The notes under the pieces: generated by a model
The model's database searches: none
The model's input: the letters and a program-made list of their open reading frames with translations, nothing else
What the model was told of the DNA's origin: nothing
NCBI RefSeq assembly: GCF_023065955.2
Contig: NW_026622897.1
Location: 434,001 to 498,000, forward strand
DNA: 64,000 nt
Reading direction: 5' to 3'
Source of the DNA: Ursus arctos
Lineage: Eukaryota > Chordata > Mammalia > Carnivora > Ursidae
Position numbers and translations under genes: made by a program
Part shown: positions 11,976 through 46,400 of the stretch, one piece after another
Numbering within the stretch: the stretch's first letter is position 1
Layout of the letters: each line of letters begins with the position of its first letter

Positions 11976-13574
11976 GAGTCATCTTTCTTTTAATGTGTTA
12001 TTTATATATAGAAAATATTTTTTCTTACATACCAATTACCACACACACACAAAAGTTCAAATAGCTCAAGATAACATTTTTAAGGTCTAGGGATTAGAAT
12101 AAAAACCTACCACAGGACCTATTTTATCAACATAGAGAAGTAGAATTGTTTTCTCCTTGGCTTGACAAAAAAGATAAAAAATAAAATGAGATTTTTTTTT
12201 AAAAAAGAACTATTGGGGTGCCTGTGTGGCTCAGTTGGGTGTCTGACTCTTGATTTCAGCTCAGGTCATGATCTCACAGTTATGAGATCGAGCCCCACGT
12301 TGGACTCTGTGCTCAGCGAGGACTTTGCCTGATATTCTCTCTCCCTCTCCCTCCTGCTCACTCTCTCTCTCTCTCAAATAAATAAACTTAAAAAAAAAAA
12401 AAGCTCTTAAAGCCTCAGGCTTAACAAGCAATACTGCATTTCAGGGAGAATCTAACTGATCTACCCCAGTGCAAAACAGCCATTGTATTTATTTAGGTTG
12501 CTTTCCAAATGTGCTTTATTAGCTGAAGTGAGTAAGGTTTTCAGATGGCTTTTTACCAAAAGGATCAGGAAGGCAAAAATATCATCAGAGACCCAGAGAT
12601 GCTATCGGAGCATTACAAGAAAGGGCTTGGAAGGTGTGCGTGGCCAGGAAGCCAAGGGGACTTCCACCCAAATGAATCATGAGCCAGCAGCATCCTGTTA
12701 AATGGGGAAAATGGAATCAGCTGTTACTTAAAACTGTGTCCTCACCTTCCAGTTTATTTCCATGACAAACAAGCTAGAAATGACAAGGGATTTAATTGGC
12801 AGAGTTAGTTTTTTAATGATTTGAGTCGTATTTGTAAGTCAGATAGAAACAAAAGGTAATGTCTTCCCAGAAACACGTGCTGAGTGACCTCTCCGGCATG
12901 TTCTCTCTGAGATCAGGTCTTAAAGGGTTCGTGTAGCTGCGGCTTTCAGAAATTTGTAAAAAGCATAACCACAAAACAAGAATCAGAGCAAGGTGTAGGG
13001 CATTCAAGCACCTCGTCTGGGACATTTGGAAGGCACGGCTGTGCTGCTACGCCCAACCGGTCTGCCTGCCTTGACGGTAGGAATTAGAAATGCTAGGGCC
13101 ATGTTAAAATCCACGTAGTGCGTCTACTCTTGTGAAAATAACCTTAACATACTTGAAAATGTGCCTGTTCGGACGTACTACTCGGAGGATTTCCCACTTT
13201 CAAAAAGAGTGATCAGTTTCATGTCCCACAATTTCCAGAACACATTTAGTTTTAAGGTAAAACTCAAACTTCCTATTAATGAAATATTTTGATATGCCTT
13301 TTTTAAGATTAAAGCAAACAAAATAAGTTAACGTCTGTGACCCGACGATAGGTTCCAGCAGTGCATGAACGGAAAGGCAGGGAAGCTCTGACTGCAGTTT
13401 CCCTGAGCTTTTGCTGAGGGCCCTGCGTCAAGCCTTCATCAGCGAAGGTGCTCTGGGCGCATCTTCAGAAACAAACAGTGACATGTGCTCTGGGCAGCTT
13501 TGGAACAAGTTGCAGTAATGACATTGTCTTGACCTTTATAACTGATGTCAACTGACGCTGACAATGATAATTTA
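11976..13574. other. Intergenic; one SINE, otherwise nothing recognised
   Basis: A short (CA)n at about 12037-12052 and the SINE at 12215 are the only features I see. Confidence 0.55.
12215..12403 (+). mobile_element. Carnivore SINE
   Basis: GGGGTGCCTGTGTGGCTCAG head, GAGATCGAGCCCCACG, CT-rich part, and CAAATAAATAAACTT plus poly-A. Confidence 0.93.
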
Positions 13575-13812
13575 ATGACAATTTATCGAGCACTTGCCAG
13601 GCATTCTGACAGACACAGTGTGTGATAACCTCATTTAATGCTCTCAAGACCCTATCATGTGGGTGGGATAGTCCTCCCCCTTTAACACCTGGGAACAGTG
13701 AAGCACAGAGAGGTTAAAGTTGCCCAAAGACACACAGAGTATGATAAGCTGGAATCGTGAACCAGGAGATCTCACCACAGAACCTACACTCTTAACTACT
13801 GTACTACCTCTT
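13575..13812 (-). repeat. MIR
   Basis: TCATTTAATGCTCTCAAGAC, ACAGTGAAGCACAGAGAGGT, TAAAGTTGCCCAAAGACACA and CACTCTTAACTACTGTACTA: a nearly complete reverse MIR. Confidence 0.85.
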
Positions 13813-14049
13813 AAAATCCAGAGTGAATTTTCTCTGGCCCATATTGTAACTGTCGAGAGTCCATAAAAGCCTAGAAATGTGTCTAGACGATAGACCAGAC
13901 ACACCCATAGCTGGACTGTAAGGACACAGAAGGAGTTGATTGCAAAAGGAGTATTTTAGCTCCATTTTTAGCAATGGTCATTACCTTAGGGGAAGAAAAG
14001 GGATTTCAAACATTTTAAAGAATTCTCTTTACAAGTGGAATCTTATCCT

Positions 14050-14520
14050 GCACTTCGATTTCTCAAACAGGTAAGAGTGGTGTCGCTTTATCGAAAGTAG
14101 GAAAGGCAGAGCCGTACGTGCCTTCCGCCCCAGCAGACCCCAGACTCTTCCCAAGAATTCAGGGTTTCGTGGAAGACAGCCTGAGAATCGCTGAGGTTGA
14201 CAGAGACATTGCTGTAGACCCAGTGGATCTTATTTTCCGAAAGCCATTGGACAAAATATTTACTGATGTTCTCATAGACAAAGGGGATAAATACAACTCC
14301 GTATAATACAGTTAAGCAACAATACATTTTCCCCTCTCTAGCAGACGGACTCTGTATCTGGTCCTGTCGCATCCCACAGCTTTCATCGGTAGCTCGGATG
14401 AAGTCATGGACGATATGCCTATGAAACAGACGGGGACCAGCGGCAAATTATCGCCAGGCGTAATACAAGAGCGCGTGAGCCACAAGCAGCTCAAGCATAC
14501 ACATCTCAAAATGTGAAATA
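14050..14520 (-). other. Unclassified CpG-rich block with overlapping open frames
   Basis: About 21 CpG in 470 bp at ordinary GC content. Minus-strand frames of 94 codons (14088-14372) and 65 codons (14312-14509) overlap, and a plus-strand frame of 62 codons (14118-14306) is open too. The minus frames contain a hydrophobic run (LTVLYGVVFIPFV). I do not recognise any of them. It could be a decayed processed pseudogene, an unknown exon or chance. Confidence 0.35.
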
Positions 14521-15299
14521 TTTTCCATAGAAATCTTTTTTGAAGGAGTCCAAGGACTCAAAACTTCATCTTAATTTAAGAAACCCCAAAGTTAACTCAC
14601 CTCCTTCCTAACACAGAGTTCATTTTCCAGTTGTATGAATTCCCGCCCTGCTCCCCAAGCTGCAGAAACAGATAGCTCCCAAGACCACAAGGTTGCAATG
14701 CCCAAATTAGAAGAACAGGAAACTAAACATCAAGAAGCCAGAGTGAACTTCAAATAAATAATCTAGAAACAGATATTAAAACCTGTGTAAAGAGCCAAGA
14801 AGGCAAAACCTGGGAGTTTGAAACTATCCTCTGCTAAGTAACCTTTGTTTAGGATTCAAGGCCCGTGGGGTTTGGGAAGCTGGGACAGAGGGGGAGCTTT
14901 AGGGCAAGTTTATGGGAGTCCTAGGTAATGCTGTTGTCACAAGTCCGAGGTAAAGGAGGTGTAGGGTGTGGGTTTCCAAACAACAGAGACTGAGACTTCG
15001 AGGCAACAAATGAGGGAAATGGCTGACCCTCAGAATCCAAGCCCAGGTATCACTCACAGGGACAATCTTGCAGACCACCATCGCCCTCAGCATACCTGTC
15101 CACCAGCCAAGGCCACCTCTTCCGGAGCAGGTTTGGGTGTAATGAGCAGCTGGACAACAACCTGCGATATATTCCAGGCTTTTTCCTTATGTTTGACTTT
15201 TACAAATGACGGGATCATCGTTACGTAACCTTTCGTAGCTCCTCTTTTTTGCCTAATGATGTATCAAGAAGCTCTTTCCATATCAATAAGTGATGTTTA
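14521..15299. other. Intergenic, nothing recognised
   Basis: No family resemblance found by eye. Confidence 0.5.
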
Positions 15300-15790
15300 A
15301 TCAGATGTTTCACTTGCTCAGCCAACAGTGACAGGACACACAGCACATGTCAGGTGCTGTCCTAGGCACCAAGGGTACCGTGGTGAGCATCAGAGAGGGT
15401 TCCCAGCCTCGAGGAGGGGTCAGGCTGCTGCAGGAGAAAGGAAGGAAATAATGCACAGAATGAAAACGCAGGGCTGAGAGGTGCTATGCAAAGAAGGAAA
15501 ACAAGGTGATGTGGTTGTGTGAGACTCCTCGCAGGTGAATGGTCGGAGAAAGCTTCGCTGCCAGTCTTGGGTTGAGATCAAATGCAAAGATGATGGTAAG
15601 AATTTTGCAGACAAGTAGCTAAGTTAGTGCAAAGGCCTAAGGCAGGAATAAGCTGGCCCCGCATGAGAAAGGGCAAGAAGGCTGAGGGACCGACCGCAGC
15701 GCAGCAGGGAGATGAGGCGGAGAGCCTGGGCCAGTCTGGGCCCCCGGCAGGGGAGAGGGGGGTGTGGAGCTCCACTGCACATGTGAAGGG
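15300..15790. repeat. Ancient mammalian interspersed repeat (L2-like, family uncertain)
   Basis: CATGTCAGGTGCTGTCCTAG then GCACCAAGGGTACC, GTGCAAAGGCCTAAGGCAGG and a following GGGAGATGAGG stretch resemble a widely dispersed mammalian repeat whose consensus begins TGTGCCAGGCACTGTTCTAG. Confidence 0.5.
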
Positions 15791-15794
15791 AAGA

Positions 15795-16010
15795 CATTGG
15801 TGGCTATTTTGTATGAAACACGTGTGTGTCAGCTTTACTGACTATAATTCAGACACAATAAAATCCTCTAATTTTGAACCTACAATTTAGTTTTTAAAAA
15901 CACAGTTGTGTCATCAACACCATGATCTATGATGTAAAACACCTTCAGTGCTCAAAAAAGTTTCCTCCTCCTCCGTAGCCATTCCCCTCCAATCTGCTGT
16001 CAGTAGCATT
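15795..16010. mobile_element. Old L1-like fragment
   Basis: GTCAGCTTTACTGACTATAA, TTCAGACACAATAAAATCC, ACAGTTGTGTCATCAACACC and AGTTTCCTCCTCCTCC resemble old L1M 3' sequence. Orientation uncertain. Confidence 0.5.
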
Positions 16011-16951
16011 TTACCGTCTCTAGAAAGATCAGGGGAATCATGCCGTCAAGACAACTATAATGGGCAGGACCCAGCCAAATAAAAAACATGGGGCCCCTAG
16101 CTTCAAAATTACTACGAATGCAGGAGGTAACTCCTTGAGGACATAGAGGGGTTGAAGTGAAGGGTTGAAAGTTTGATAGGATAAGGGGCAACAGTGATCC
16201 AAATAGGCTGACACACTGGATGCTGTGAAAATGGTGGTGTTCCCTCTGACTGCTTCTGTTTCTCATTCAGGTAGGAGGCAAGGCCACCAGCTGCGGTGGG
16301 AAAGGGAACGTACAATTGAGAGGCTATGGATGAAGTTGTGGTCCAGGGTTTCGGAAAGTGGGGAAGTGAACGCACAGGAGAAATACACAGGATGGCCCAG
16401 CAATGTTGGGAGTCCAGGGAGGAAAGTCCTCCTTAGCAGGTTTCTAGCTGACCTAGCCTTCTATTTCAACAGCGTAAATTGACCTCAGATTTATCCCTAA
16501 ACGAGGGACTGGAACGGCCTTCATTGAGCACATTGGACCTCTACTCAGTGTGAAAACATCACGATGCGTCTGTGGGCGAGGAAGCAGGCTGAGCAGACTT
16601 TTGGGCAGGCCACCAACAGGATGTGTCATACTCTGACAAGTTGGTAAGTGAAGAAAAAGGACATCCCTGTTTACCTTACACTTTTTAATTGTTATTATTA
16701 GAAATGGGGGGGGGAGTCCATTTTGCTTGGTTATTTAATATTTTTCTTTTATGAATTGGTTGATCAAATACTTTACCCAATTTTCCATTTTCAAATTGAC
16801 CTTTGTGAGCCATTTATATATTCAGGATAGCAATCCTTAATCTATTTTATTTATTTCAAAATATATATTTCCAATTATCATTTGACTTTCTTTTTTGGTA
16901 ATTTTTTTTACATGTGCAGGTATGTTTCTAATTTTTCATATGAATCTGTCA
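16011..16951. other. Intergenic, nothing recognised
   Basis: Open frames of 85-88 codons overlap in three registers on both strands at 16000-16480; none shows a signature. An 8-G run lies near 16708. Confidence 0.5.
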
Positions 16952-16964
16952 ATCTTTCTTTCTC

Positions 16965-17019
<55 letters not shown>
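16952..17019. repeat. (TTTC)n microsatellite
   Basis: About 16 TTTC units with one TCTC interruption near 16971. Confidence 0.95.
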
Positions 17020-17206
17020 CATGTTTAAAAATAATGCCCCAGGTAACTCCTATGGTATCATGCTTTAAAGGAAAACCTCAATATTTTATAAATATTTATA
17101 TTTTTATAGTAATTTTATGGTTTCATTTTATATATGTGTGTGTGTATTTTTTTTAATTCACCTGATTTATATGTTGATGTTTCCAGACAAGAATGTTATC
17201 AAAGAA

Positions 17207-17401
17207 GGGGCACCTGGGTGACTCAGTCGGTGAAGCATCTGCCTTCGGCTCAGGTCGTGATCCCAGGTCTTGGGATCCAGCCCCGAGTTGGGCTCCCTGC
17301 TCAGCGGGGAATCTGCTTCTCACTCTGCCTCTGCTGTTCCCCCTGCTTGTGCGCGCTCTCTCTCTCTAATAAATAAATAAAATAAAATCTTTAAAAAAAG
17401 A
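17207..17401 (+). mobile_element. Carnivore SINE
   Basis: GGGGCACCTGGGTGACTCAG head, CCTTCGGCTCAGGTCGTGAT, tail AATAAATAAATAAAATAAAA then TCTTT. Confidence 0.93.
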
Positions 17402-18188
17402 ATTTTATTGAAGAGATTCGACTGCTTTAAAAGAAAAAAATTCCCACTTCTCTCGACCAATTAGTGCTCAGAAATGACAGAAAATGACAAACATAATTTC
17501 AAATGTATATGGAAATGTGAAGGCAATAGCCTAAGCAGTCCTGAAGAAAAAGAATAACAAAGCCAGAAGCCAATACCACCAGCTATTAAATCTTTTCATA
17601 AGGCCACAGAGAAAATGATGAATGGGTACGAAGACAGTCCAGTGCACGAGTGGAACAGAGAAGTGAGCCCAGACACCGTCGCCTGACTTCGCTCCTAAAT
17701 GCCATTGCGGTTCAGTGGGTTAGGAATGGTCCTATTGGCATGTAAACCTAGCTCCATTACAGAGAACACACTGATGGTCACCAGACGGGACGGAGGGTGG
17801 GGGAACAGGTGATGGGGATGGGGTAGTGCACCTGTCATGATGAGCACGGGTGATGTATGGACGTGTTGAATCACTACATTGTACACCTCAAACTAATACT
17901 ACACTGTATATTAACAACATTGGAATTTAAACAAAAACTCACAAAAATATATGTAGAGCTAGGTCAACTGGGTAACCATATGGAAAAAATAAAATGAGAT
18001 TTAAAAAATATTTTGAGATGAAAAAATATTTTGAGATGGATCATAGACATAAATGTGAAACTATCTCCATAATTCTGTGTAGGCAAAAAAAAAGGTAGGA
18101 AAAAGAAAATTAATTGTACTTCATTAAAATTAAGAATTTGTGAACTTCAAAGCTACAAGCAAGCTGTAGACAAAAAAGAAAATATGTG

Positions 18189-18390
18189 GGGCGCCTGGGT
18201 GGCACAGCGGTTGGGCGTCTGCCTTCGGCTCAGGGCGTGATCCTGGCGTTATGGGATCGAGCCCCACATCAGGCTCCTATGCTATGAGCCTGCTTCTTCC
18301 TCTCCCACTCCTCCTGCTTGTGTTCCCTCTCTCGCTGGCTGTCTCTATCTCTGTCGAATAAATAAATAAAATCTTTAAAAAAAAAAAAAG
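18189..18390 (+). mobile_element. Carnivore SINE (long ursid type) with 17-bp target duplication
   Basis: GGCGCCTGGGTGGCACAGCG head and tail AATAAATAAATAAAATCTTT. Duplication AAAAAAGAAAATATGTG at 18172-18188 and 18391-18407 is perfect, which suggests a recent insertion. Confidence 0.95.
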
Positions 18391-18407
18391 AAAAAAGAAA
18401 ATATGTG

Positions 18408-18519
18408 AGGAGTGCCTGGCTGGCGCAGTTGGTGGACCACGCTACTCTCGATCTTGGGGTCATGAGTTTAAACCCCACACTGGGCATAAAGCTTACTCAA
18501 CAACAACAACAAAAAAAAC
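18408..18519 (+). mobile_element. Short carnivore SINE
   Basis: AGGAGTGCCTGGCTGGCGCA head, GTCATGAGTTTAAACCCCAC, ending CTCAACAACAACAACAAAAA. It lacks the CT-rich 3' part of the long type. Confidence 0.9.
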
Positions 18520-18726
18520 ACATTTGTAATGCATATATTTGGCAATGGACTTACATCCAGACTAGATATTTTCTAAAAAAAATTTTAAAAGATGGACAAT
18601 GCTTCATGGACAAAACACTTCAGTAAAGAAGATATCCAAATGACCAATATGCATATTAAAAAATTGCTTGACAACAACTATCAAGGAAACGCAAAATCAA
18701 AATCACAATGAGAAATATAACCTCAG

Positions 18727-18921
18727 GGGCGCCTGGGTGGCACAGCGGTTAAGCGTCTGCCTTCGGCTCAGGGCGTGATCCTGGCATTATGGGATCGAGC
18801 CCCACATCAGGCTCCTCTGCTATGAGCCTGCTTCTTCCTCTCCCACTCCCCCTGCCTGTGTTCCCTCTCTCGCTGGCTGTCTCTATCTCTGTTGAATAAA
18901 TAAAATCTTAAAAAAAAAAAA
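18727..18921 (+). mobile_element. Carnivore SINE (long ursid type) with 16-bp target duplication
   Basis: GGGCGCCTGGGTGGCACAGC head; perfect duplication AGAAATATAACCTCAG at 18711-18726 and 18922-18937. Confidence 0.95.
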
Positions 18922-19261
18922 AGAAATATAACCTCAGCAGAAAGCCTAATTTTTTTTAAAAAACTGATACTATGTGTTGGCAAGAATGTAGAACAGTTAG
19001 AAATTTTATGGAAGCTGGTTGGAGTGTAAATTGATCTACTTTAGAAAATGTTTTGGCAGTATCTAGTTAAACAAGACCTACTTATACTCTATGACTGAGC
19101 TCTTCCAATGCTGTGTATATTTCCACAAGGAGTGAGTTTATCATAAAACATGCCCCCAAATGTTCATAGCTGCTTTCAGAATAGCTTCAAACAGTAAACC
19201 CAAAAAGATGGGCTGTGGCATAGTAATGCAATGGAGTAGTAATCAATAATGAAAAATAATG

Positions 19262-19680
19262 CATATCTCCCTCAGCTTATAATAGGATTCCATCCCAATA
19301 AATCCATTCTCAATTGAAGACACCATGAGTCAAACATGCATTTACTACATGTAACGCACGGAGTATCATCGCTTCGGCTGCCCCACCTCAAGCGGGCTCA
19401 GAACACTTACATTAGCCTCTGGCTGTCCGACAGCACCCAGGTGAGCCTAGTTTTCACTGAACTGTTGACTCCCTACACACTGCTGGATGCTGGCTGCTCT
19501 GAGAGTGAAACAGCGGCGGCTGGGTAGTACACCCTGGCTGTGAGCTCACGGGTGCTTTGCCCTGGTGGGCACGTGGGGGCCCAAGAGCAAGCAGAACTCA
19601 AAATTCCACATCGTTTCTACTGAGCGAGTATTGCTTCCGCACCCTGGTAAAGTTGAAAAACCGGATGCACTGCTCTTAGA
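19262..19680 (-). mobile_element. Tigger-like non-autonomous DNA transposon (family name uncertain)
   Basis: Matches from memory a common mammalian DNA transposon: GCTTATAATAGGATTCCATC, GCTCAGAACACTTACATTAG, TTTCTACTGAGCGAGTATTG, and ending GTAAAGTTGAAAAACCGG. A 63-codon open frame inside it is incidental. Confidence 0.6.
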
Positions 19681-19749
19681 TGAAACAAAACAACAAAAAC
19701 TGTAGATAGAAAAGTTAATTTTCGATAGAAAATAGCAAGTATTAGTTTC

Positions 19750-19866
19750 GGGGCGCCTGGCTGGCTCAGTTGGTAAAGCGATGGGACTCTTATTATAAGT
19801 CTCACGGTTCTGAGTTCAAGCTCTACGTTGGGCATAGAGATTCTTAAAATCTTTTTTAAAAACTAA
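19750..19866 (+). mobile_element. Short carnivore SINE
   Basis: GGGGCGCCTGGCTGGCTCAG head, TCTGAGTTCAAGCTCTACG, GTTGGGCATAGAGATTCTTA and an A-rich tail. Confidence 0.92.
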
Positions 19867-20218
19867 AAATTATATATATATATACACATATAAAAATAAG
19901 CGTGAATTTGTATCAACCAGGACTCTCTACTGGAGTGTGTATGGAATAAATCTTTCAGCTTTCAGATGTAAGTGGAAAAGAAAAAAAGAGCCAAATGGTA
20001 AAAGAGAATAGTTTTCCAATTAGTCATACTGACTGTGTCTTCCAAACTAAACCTAATTAATTCAGAATAACGTCTTCAGAAATGTGAGTCGTGACGCTTA
20101 GCCAGAAAACTGAGATAGCAGGCTTCAGATCAGGAAATTCACCTATGCTGAGTAATTATGATTAGGAGTCGATTTCAGCTAGAATCCACCTGCACTTTTC
20201 TTCCCACGACCCTCTTTC

Positions 20219-42998
<22,780 letters not shown>

Positions 42999-43540
42999 CG
43001 GTATTCCTTCAGATTACCTATTTTGATAATGTTTTATTTACCAGTTTTTAATTTTAATGCCAATTTATAGGTAAACATTTACTTTGCAAGTTAATTCAAG
43101 TAAAATGTAGAGAACCTGCCTGGAGCAGAAGGAGACAAGTACCGAGATGCCTTTCTTTAAACGTATCTGGAAGATAACGTAAGGGCCACAGTCCATCCCG
43201 AGCACAATCCACGCCAGTACAGTTGTGGACTTTTTACAGAGAGTTACAAAGAACTAAAAATCTAGCTCGTATTTGTTGCATTAAGGTTTATGTAAGCCCT
43301 CAATTTTCCATGTGTTTTGTTTTAGAAGCTAATTAATTCTGGGTTGAAATTGTGGCGGGAAACTGAACATCGCTCTATTGGTCATTAATATGAACTGTTT
43401 GCTTTTTAAATCTGAGTTTCATTTCATTACATTCTTCATTGCATAAAGATTTACATCTCTAGGGCTGTAAAGTGCGTAGGAATTCCTTTGCTTCATTTGT
43501 CCCACTTAAAATCCTCAATAAAAAAGTAACGATCTGAAAG
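42999..43540 (+). other. CFAP300: CFAP300 3' UTR (inferred)
   Basis: Sequence between the stop codon and about 20 nt beyond an AATAAA hexamer at 43517-43522. The UTR end is inferred from that hexamer alone. I see no repeat element inside it. Confidence 0.6.
43517..43522 (+). promoter_or_regulatory. CFAP300: Polyadenylation signal AATAAA for CFAP300
   Basis: Canonical AATAAA 519 nt after the CFAP300 stop codon. It is the best-placed one I see, and it is not in a SINE tail, unlike most other AATAAA copies in the window. Confidence 0.6.
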
Positions 43541-43742
43541 TAATCGTAAAGTCTTTTATCACATGATAAATTAAAACTGCAGCTATCCCCCAGCTAGGAG
43601 AGGAGCCACATATGCACAGAGAGTTGCCCTGATGGAACTGAGCTGGCAGACAAGTAGAGAGCCTTACATTACATTCTCCTGTGTCCTCGTTACGTTTGTA
43701 GCATGAATATGTGACTTAAGATTTTTAATGGAAAAAATGACT

Positions 43743-43885
43743 GGGGGAGTCTGGCTGGCTCCGTTCGTGGAACATGTGACTCTTGATCTCAGGGTTGTGG
43801 GTTTGAGCCCTACGTTGCAGGCAGAGAATCCTTAAAAATAAAATCTTGAAAGAGAGAGAGAGGGAGGGAGGAAGAAAGAAAGAAA
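43743..43885 (+). mobile_element. Short carnivore SINE with purine-rich tail
   Basis: GGGGGAGTCTGGCTGGCTCC head and GGGTTTGAGCCCTACGTTGC; the tail has become GAGAGA and GGAAGAAAG repeats. Confidence 0.85.
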
Positions 43886-44689
43886 TGATTGATGGGCATC
43901 CCAAAGGTGATAAAGAGCGTACAAAAAATGTTGAGACTTTGAGGAGAGGCAAGTTTGGAATATGCTTCTGTGTTGTAGGGATAGGGATTTGTCCCTGTGG
44001 ATTTATCTGGAAAACAGTTGGCAATTAGGGTATAGAGCTCAGGACAGTTTGCCTCATTTCTAATACAGTGCTTGGCACATCAAATATTTATTGAATGAAT
44101 ATTTTCCAGATATGTTCCTAATATCTGTAGGTATTTTTTCAGCCATATAAGAAACGTAACATTAAGAACTAAAACGTCGCACCAGCCCTGCTGCATACCA
44201 CACAGACTCTACAACCTGAGGACCCTCTCCTAATCCGTCAATTGGTCAATCAGCGGTTCTTGTAGCGAGGCATTGTGCTGTTTACTTTGGGAAGACCCAG
44301 TCTCTCTAAGCCTACCAGAGAAGGTCACATGTAAGAGTGTGTCTGTGGAGCCCAGCTGCTGCCTGAGTCCAGCCTTAGTCTGGCTTCCACGGAGGAGGGG
44401 CAGGACATCAGCACCTGGACAGGGGAGCGTGGGGGCAGGACGCGAGAGGTGGCAGGGAGCGGGAGCCTGGCCCTGGGGTCCAAGTCCCGAGCCCAAGCTG
44501 GGGACGGATCCTGTGGGGTGGCCAGTGTCCTGTCTCTGCATGAGAGGCGGAGGCACAAAACACCTCTGAGGAAGATGACCCCGTGGTTCTGGGCGATCAC
44601 TTCAGTGACCCTCTGTGGTCACGCACATTATCGGTGTTGAGGGTACAGCAGCACAGCAATGAGGAGTTTGGGCCGGGCAGCCTGGCGGC

Positions 44690-44870
44690 CTGGGCTCTTA
44701 CCTCTGCTGTACTTGCTGTGGGACTGAGCTGCTTACAACCTCTCCCGCCTGACTTGCCTCATCTGTAAAATGGGAGAGCAGGGCTTCCCTTTGTAGGTTA
44801 CTGTGACAATTACATACGTTAATACATCTCACTGGGCTTAGAACGGGGCCAAGCACTTGGTCTCGGTGTG
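44690..44870 (+). repeat. MIR
   Basis: GACTTGCCTCATCTGTAAAA then TGGGAGAGCAGGGC, GTGACAATTACATACGTTAA and GGGGCCAAGCAC: forward MIR. Confidence 0.8.
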
Positions 44871-46259
44871 TGTGGATTTGGGCTCTTTTCATTCTATATT
44901 TGAGGAAATGTGAAAAAATCGGGAGCTGAACTGCATAATAATGTAAAAAACTGTCTTCCTTAAGTTCGGAATTGCTTTTTCATAGGTTCTTTTATTGCTG
45001 ATTTGACCAGAGCTGGCATGAGAGGTGGGGCACTAGCTCCCCTGCTCTGGGCCCCAGAGAATGGGGAGGACGTGCGCGTGTGCCCCGAGCTCCGTTGGCA
45101 GCGTGTCACACATGTAGAATGATTTGCTCAGCTCGCCTATTTGTAACTGTTTAGTGTCTGTCATGAAAACACCCGGGAGCCTAGCACAGTGCCTGGCGCT
45201 TGACTGATGCTCAGCATCTCTTCTCTGGCGTGACTGCAGGTGTGGGGAGGGGCATGGGGAGACGGGTGAGGAAGGTCCCAGAGCACCCTCACGCTCAGCC
45301 CCGTGTTCGTTCCGCACACTGCTGTGATCCTGATGTAGCCACACCGGTGGGACTAGACAGGCAGCCTGGGCACACAGGGCAGCAGCGGCCCCCCAAGCCG
45401 TCTCGGAAGCAGCCCCTGTGACCACCCAGGGGGGCAGGGTTTCTCTGCAGGGGGAATTGGACCATGGGGACAGGTGACCACAGAGCGGTGTCCTGGGACT
45501 TGAGAGCATTCCAGAAATTCCAGACGTTACTTAAGGGACGAAGGCTCACCGGATTGTGATTTGGACAATTCAAAGGGGCCTTAGGCTGAAGACCAGAGAG
45601 CTTGGGACCCTGGGGTCTCGTGAGCAAAGACAATACAGACGGTTTGGGGGACTCCACAGGTGGTTTGAGGACTCCAGTACACCCGACCGGCTAGAGCTCA
45701 GGAGTCCTGTGGAGGAGGTGTGGGTAGTAACACAGAGGAGGCAGAGTGACCTGGTCTCTGGGGGCTGCGGGCACAACACCAGGAAATGGGGTTGCCTAGT
45801 GGTCATGAAGACTTCTGAGCAGGGCAGTAGCATCAGGAAAGTGGTGTTCTGGAAAGATTAGTCTGGCGGTGACGAATGGGGATGAAGAAAGTCCAAAGAT
45901 CGACTAGCAGATTATCATAGTTGTCAAAGCACAGAATTGACCCGTCTTGAGTTACTAGCGAGGGAAACCTCTCTGGGCATCCTGAAGTGTGTGACAATGG
46001 AATGCTCAGCAGAGAACATCAAACATGGCCCCAAAAAACATTAGCAATGGTTAATAATGACATGTTGAGTATTTGCGGTACCGAGGACTGGGAAGTGGGA
46101 ACTGTGGTAGGAAGTTGTGGTCGGGGAGGGGAAATCCCTTGTCCTGCCCTGTCATTCCTGTCCCAGCGCCGCGCTCAATCAACGTTGGTCATCACAGCTT
46201 TGAAAACCTGACTCTGACGGTCCAAGAGAGGCCTGCAGGCTTCCTAGTCAGCCAGCGAG

Positions 46260-46400
46260 CCAGCCAGGTCCTTCCTTCTCCAGCAAGTGTCTGTGGACTG
46301 CCGACCCCGTGCTGGGCACTTCCGAGGCCCTTGCAGGTACAGCAGTGAGCAAATTAGACAAAATGTCTACGTTGGAGGGTTTCCGTTCTAGTGCCTGTGA
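46260..46400. repeat. Ancient interspersed repeat (L2-like)
   Basis: CCCCGTGCTGGGCACTTCCG, GCAGGTACAGCAGTGAGCAA and ACAAAATGTCTACGTTGGAG. Confidence 0.45.

Larger units (their letters stand above)
17440..19260 (+). mobile_element. Nested L1 fragments with SINE insertions
   Basis: Decayed L1 ORF2/3'-end sequence flanks a second, carnivore-type L1 3' end at about 17690-17935 (CTGATGGTCACCAGACGGG, CATTGTACACCTCAAACTAA, TGGAATTTAAACAAAAACT). The outer L1 resumes at about 17940 and shows AAGAAGATATCCAAATGACC and AAAATCACAATGAGAAATAT. Three SINEs (18189, 18408, 18727) interrupt it. No open frame survives. Confidence 0.7.

Noticed and set aside
18189..18280. tRNA genes suggested by A/B-box-like sequence in SINE heads
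   Set aside because: All copies continue into the SINE CT-rich body and poly-A tail with target duplications, so they are tRNA-derived SINEs, not tRNA genes.
1..20200. 3' end of the upstream neighbour CEP126
   Set aside because: In human the gene lies tens of kilobases from CFAP300; I found no exon or protein segment of it here.
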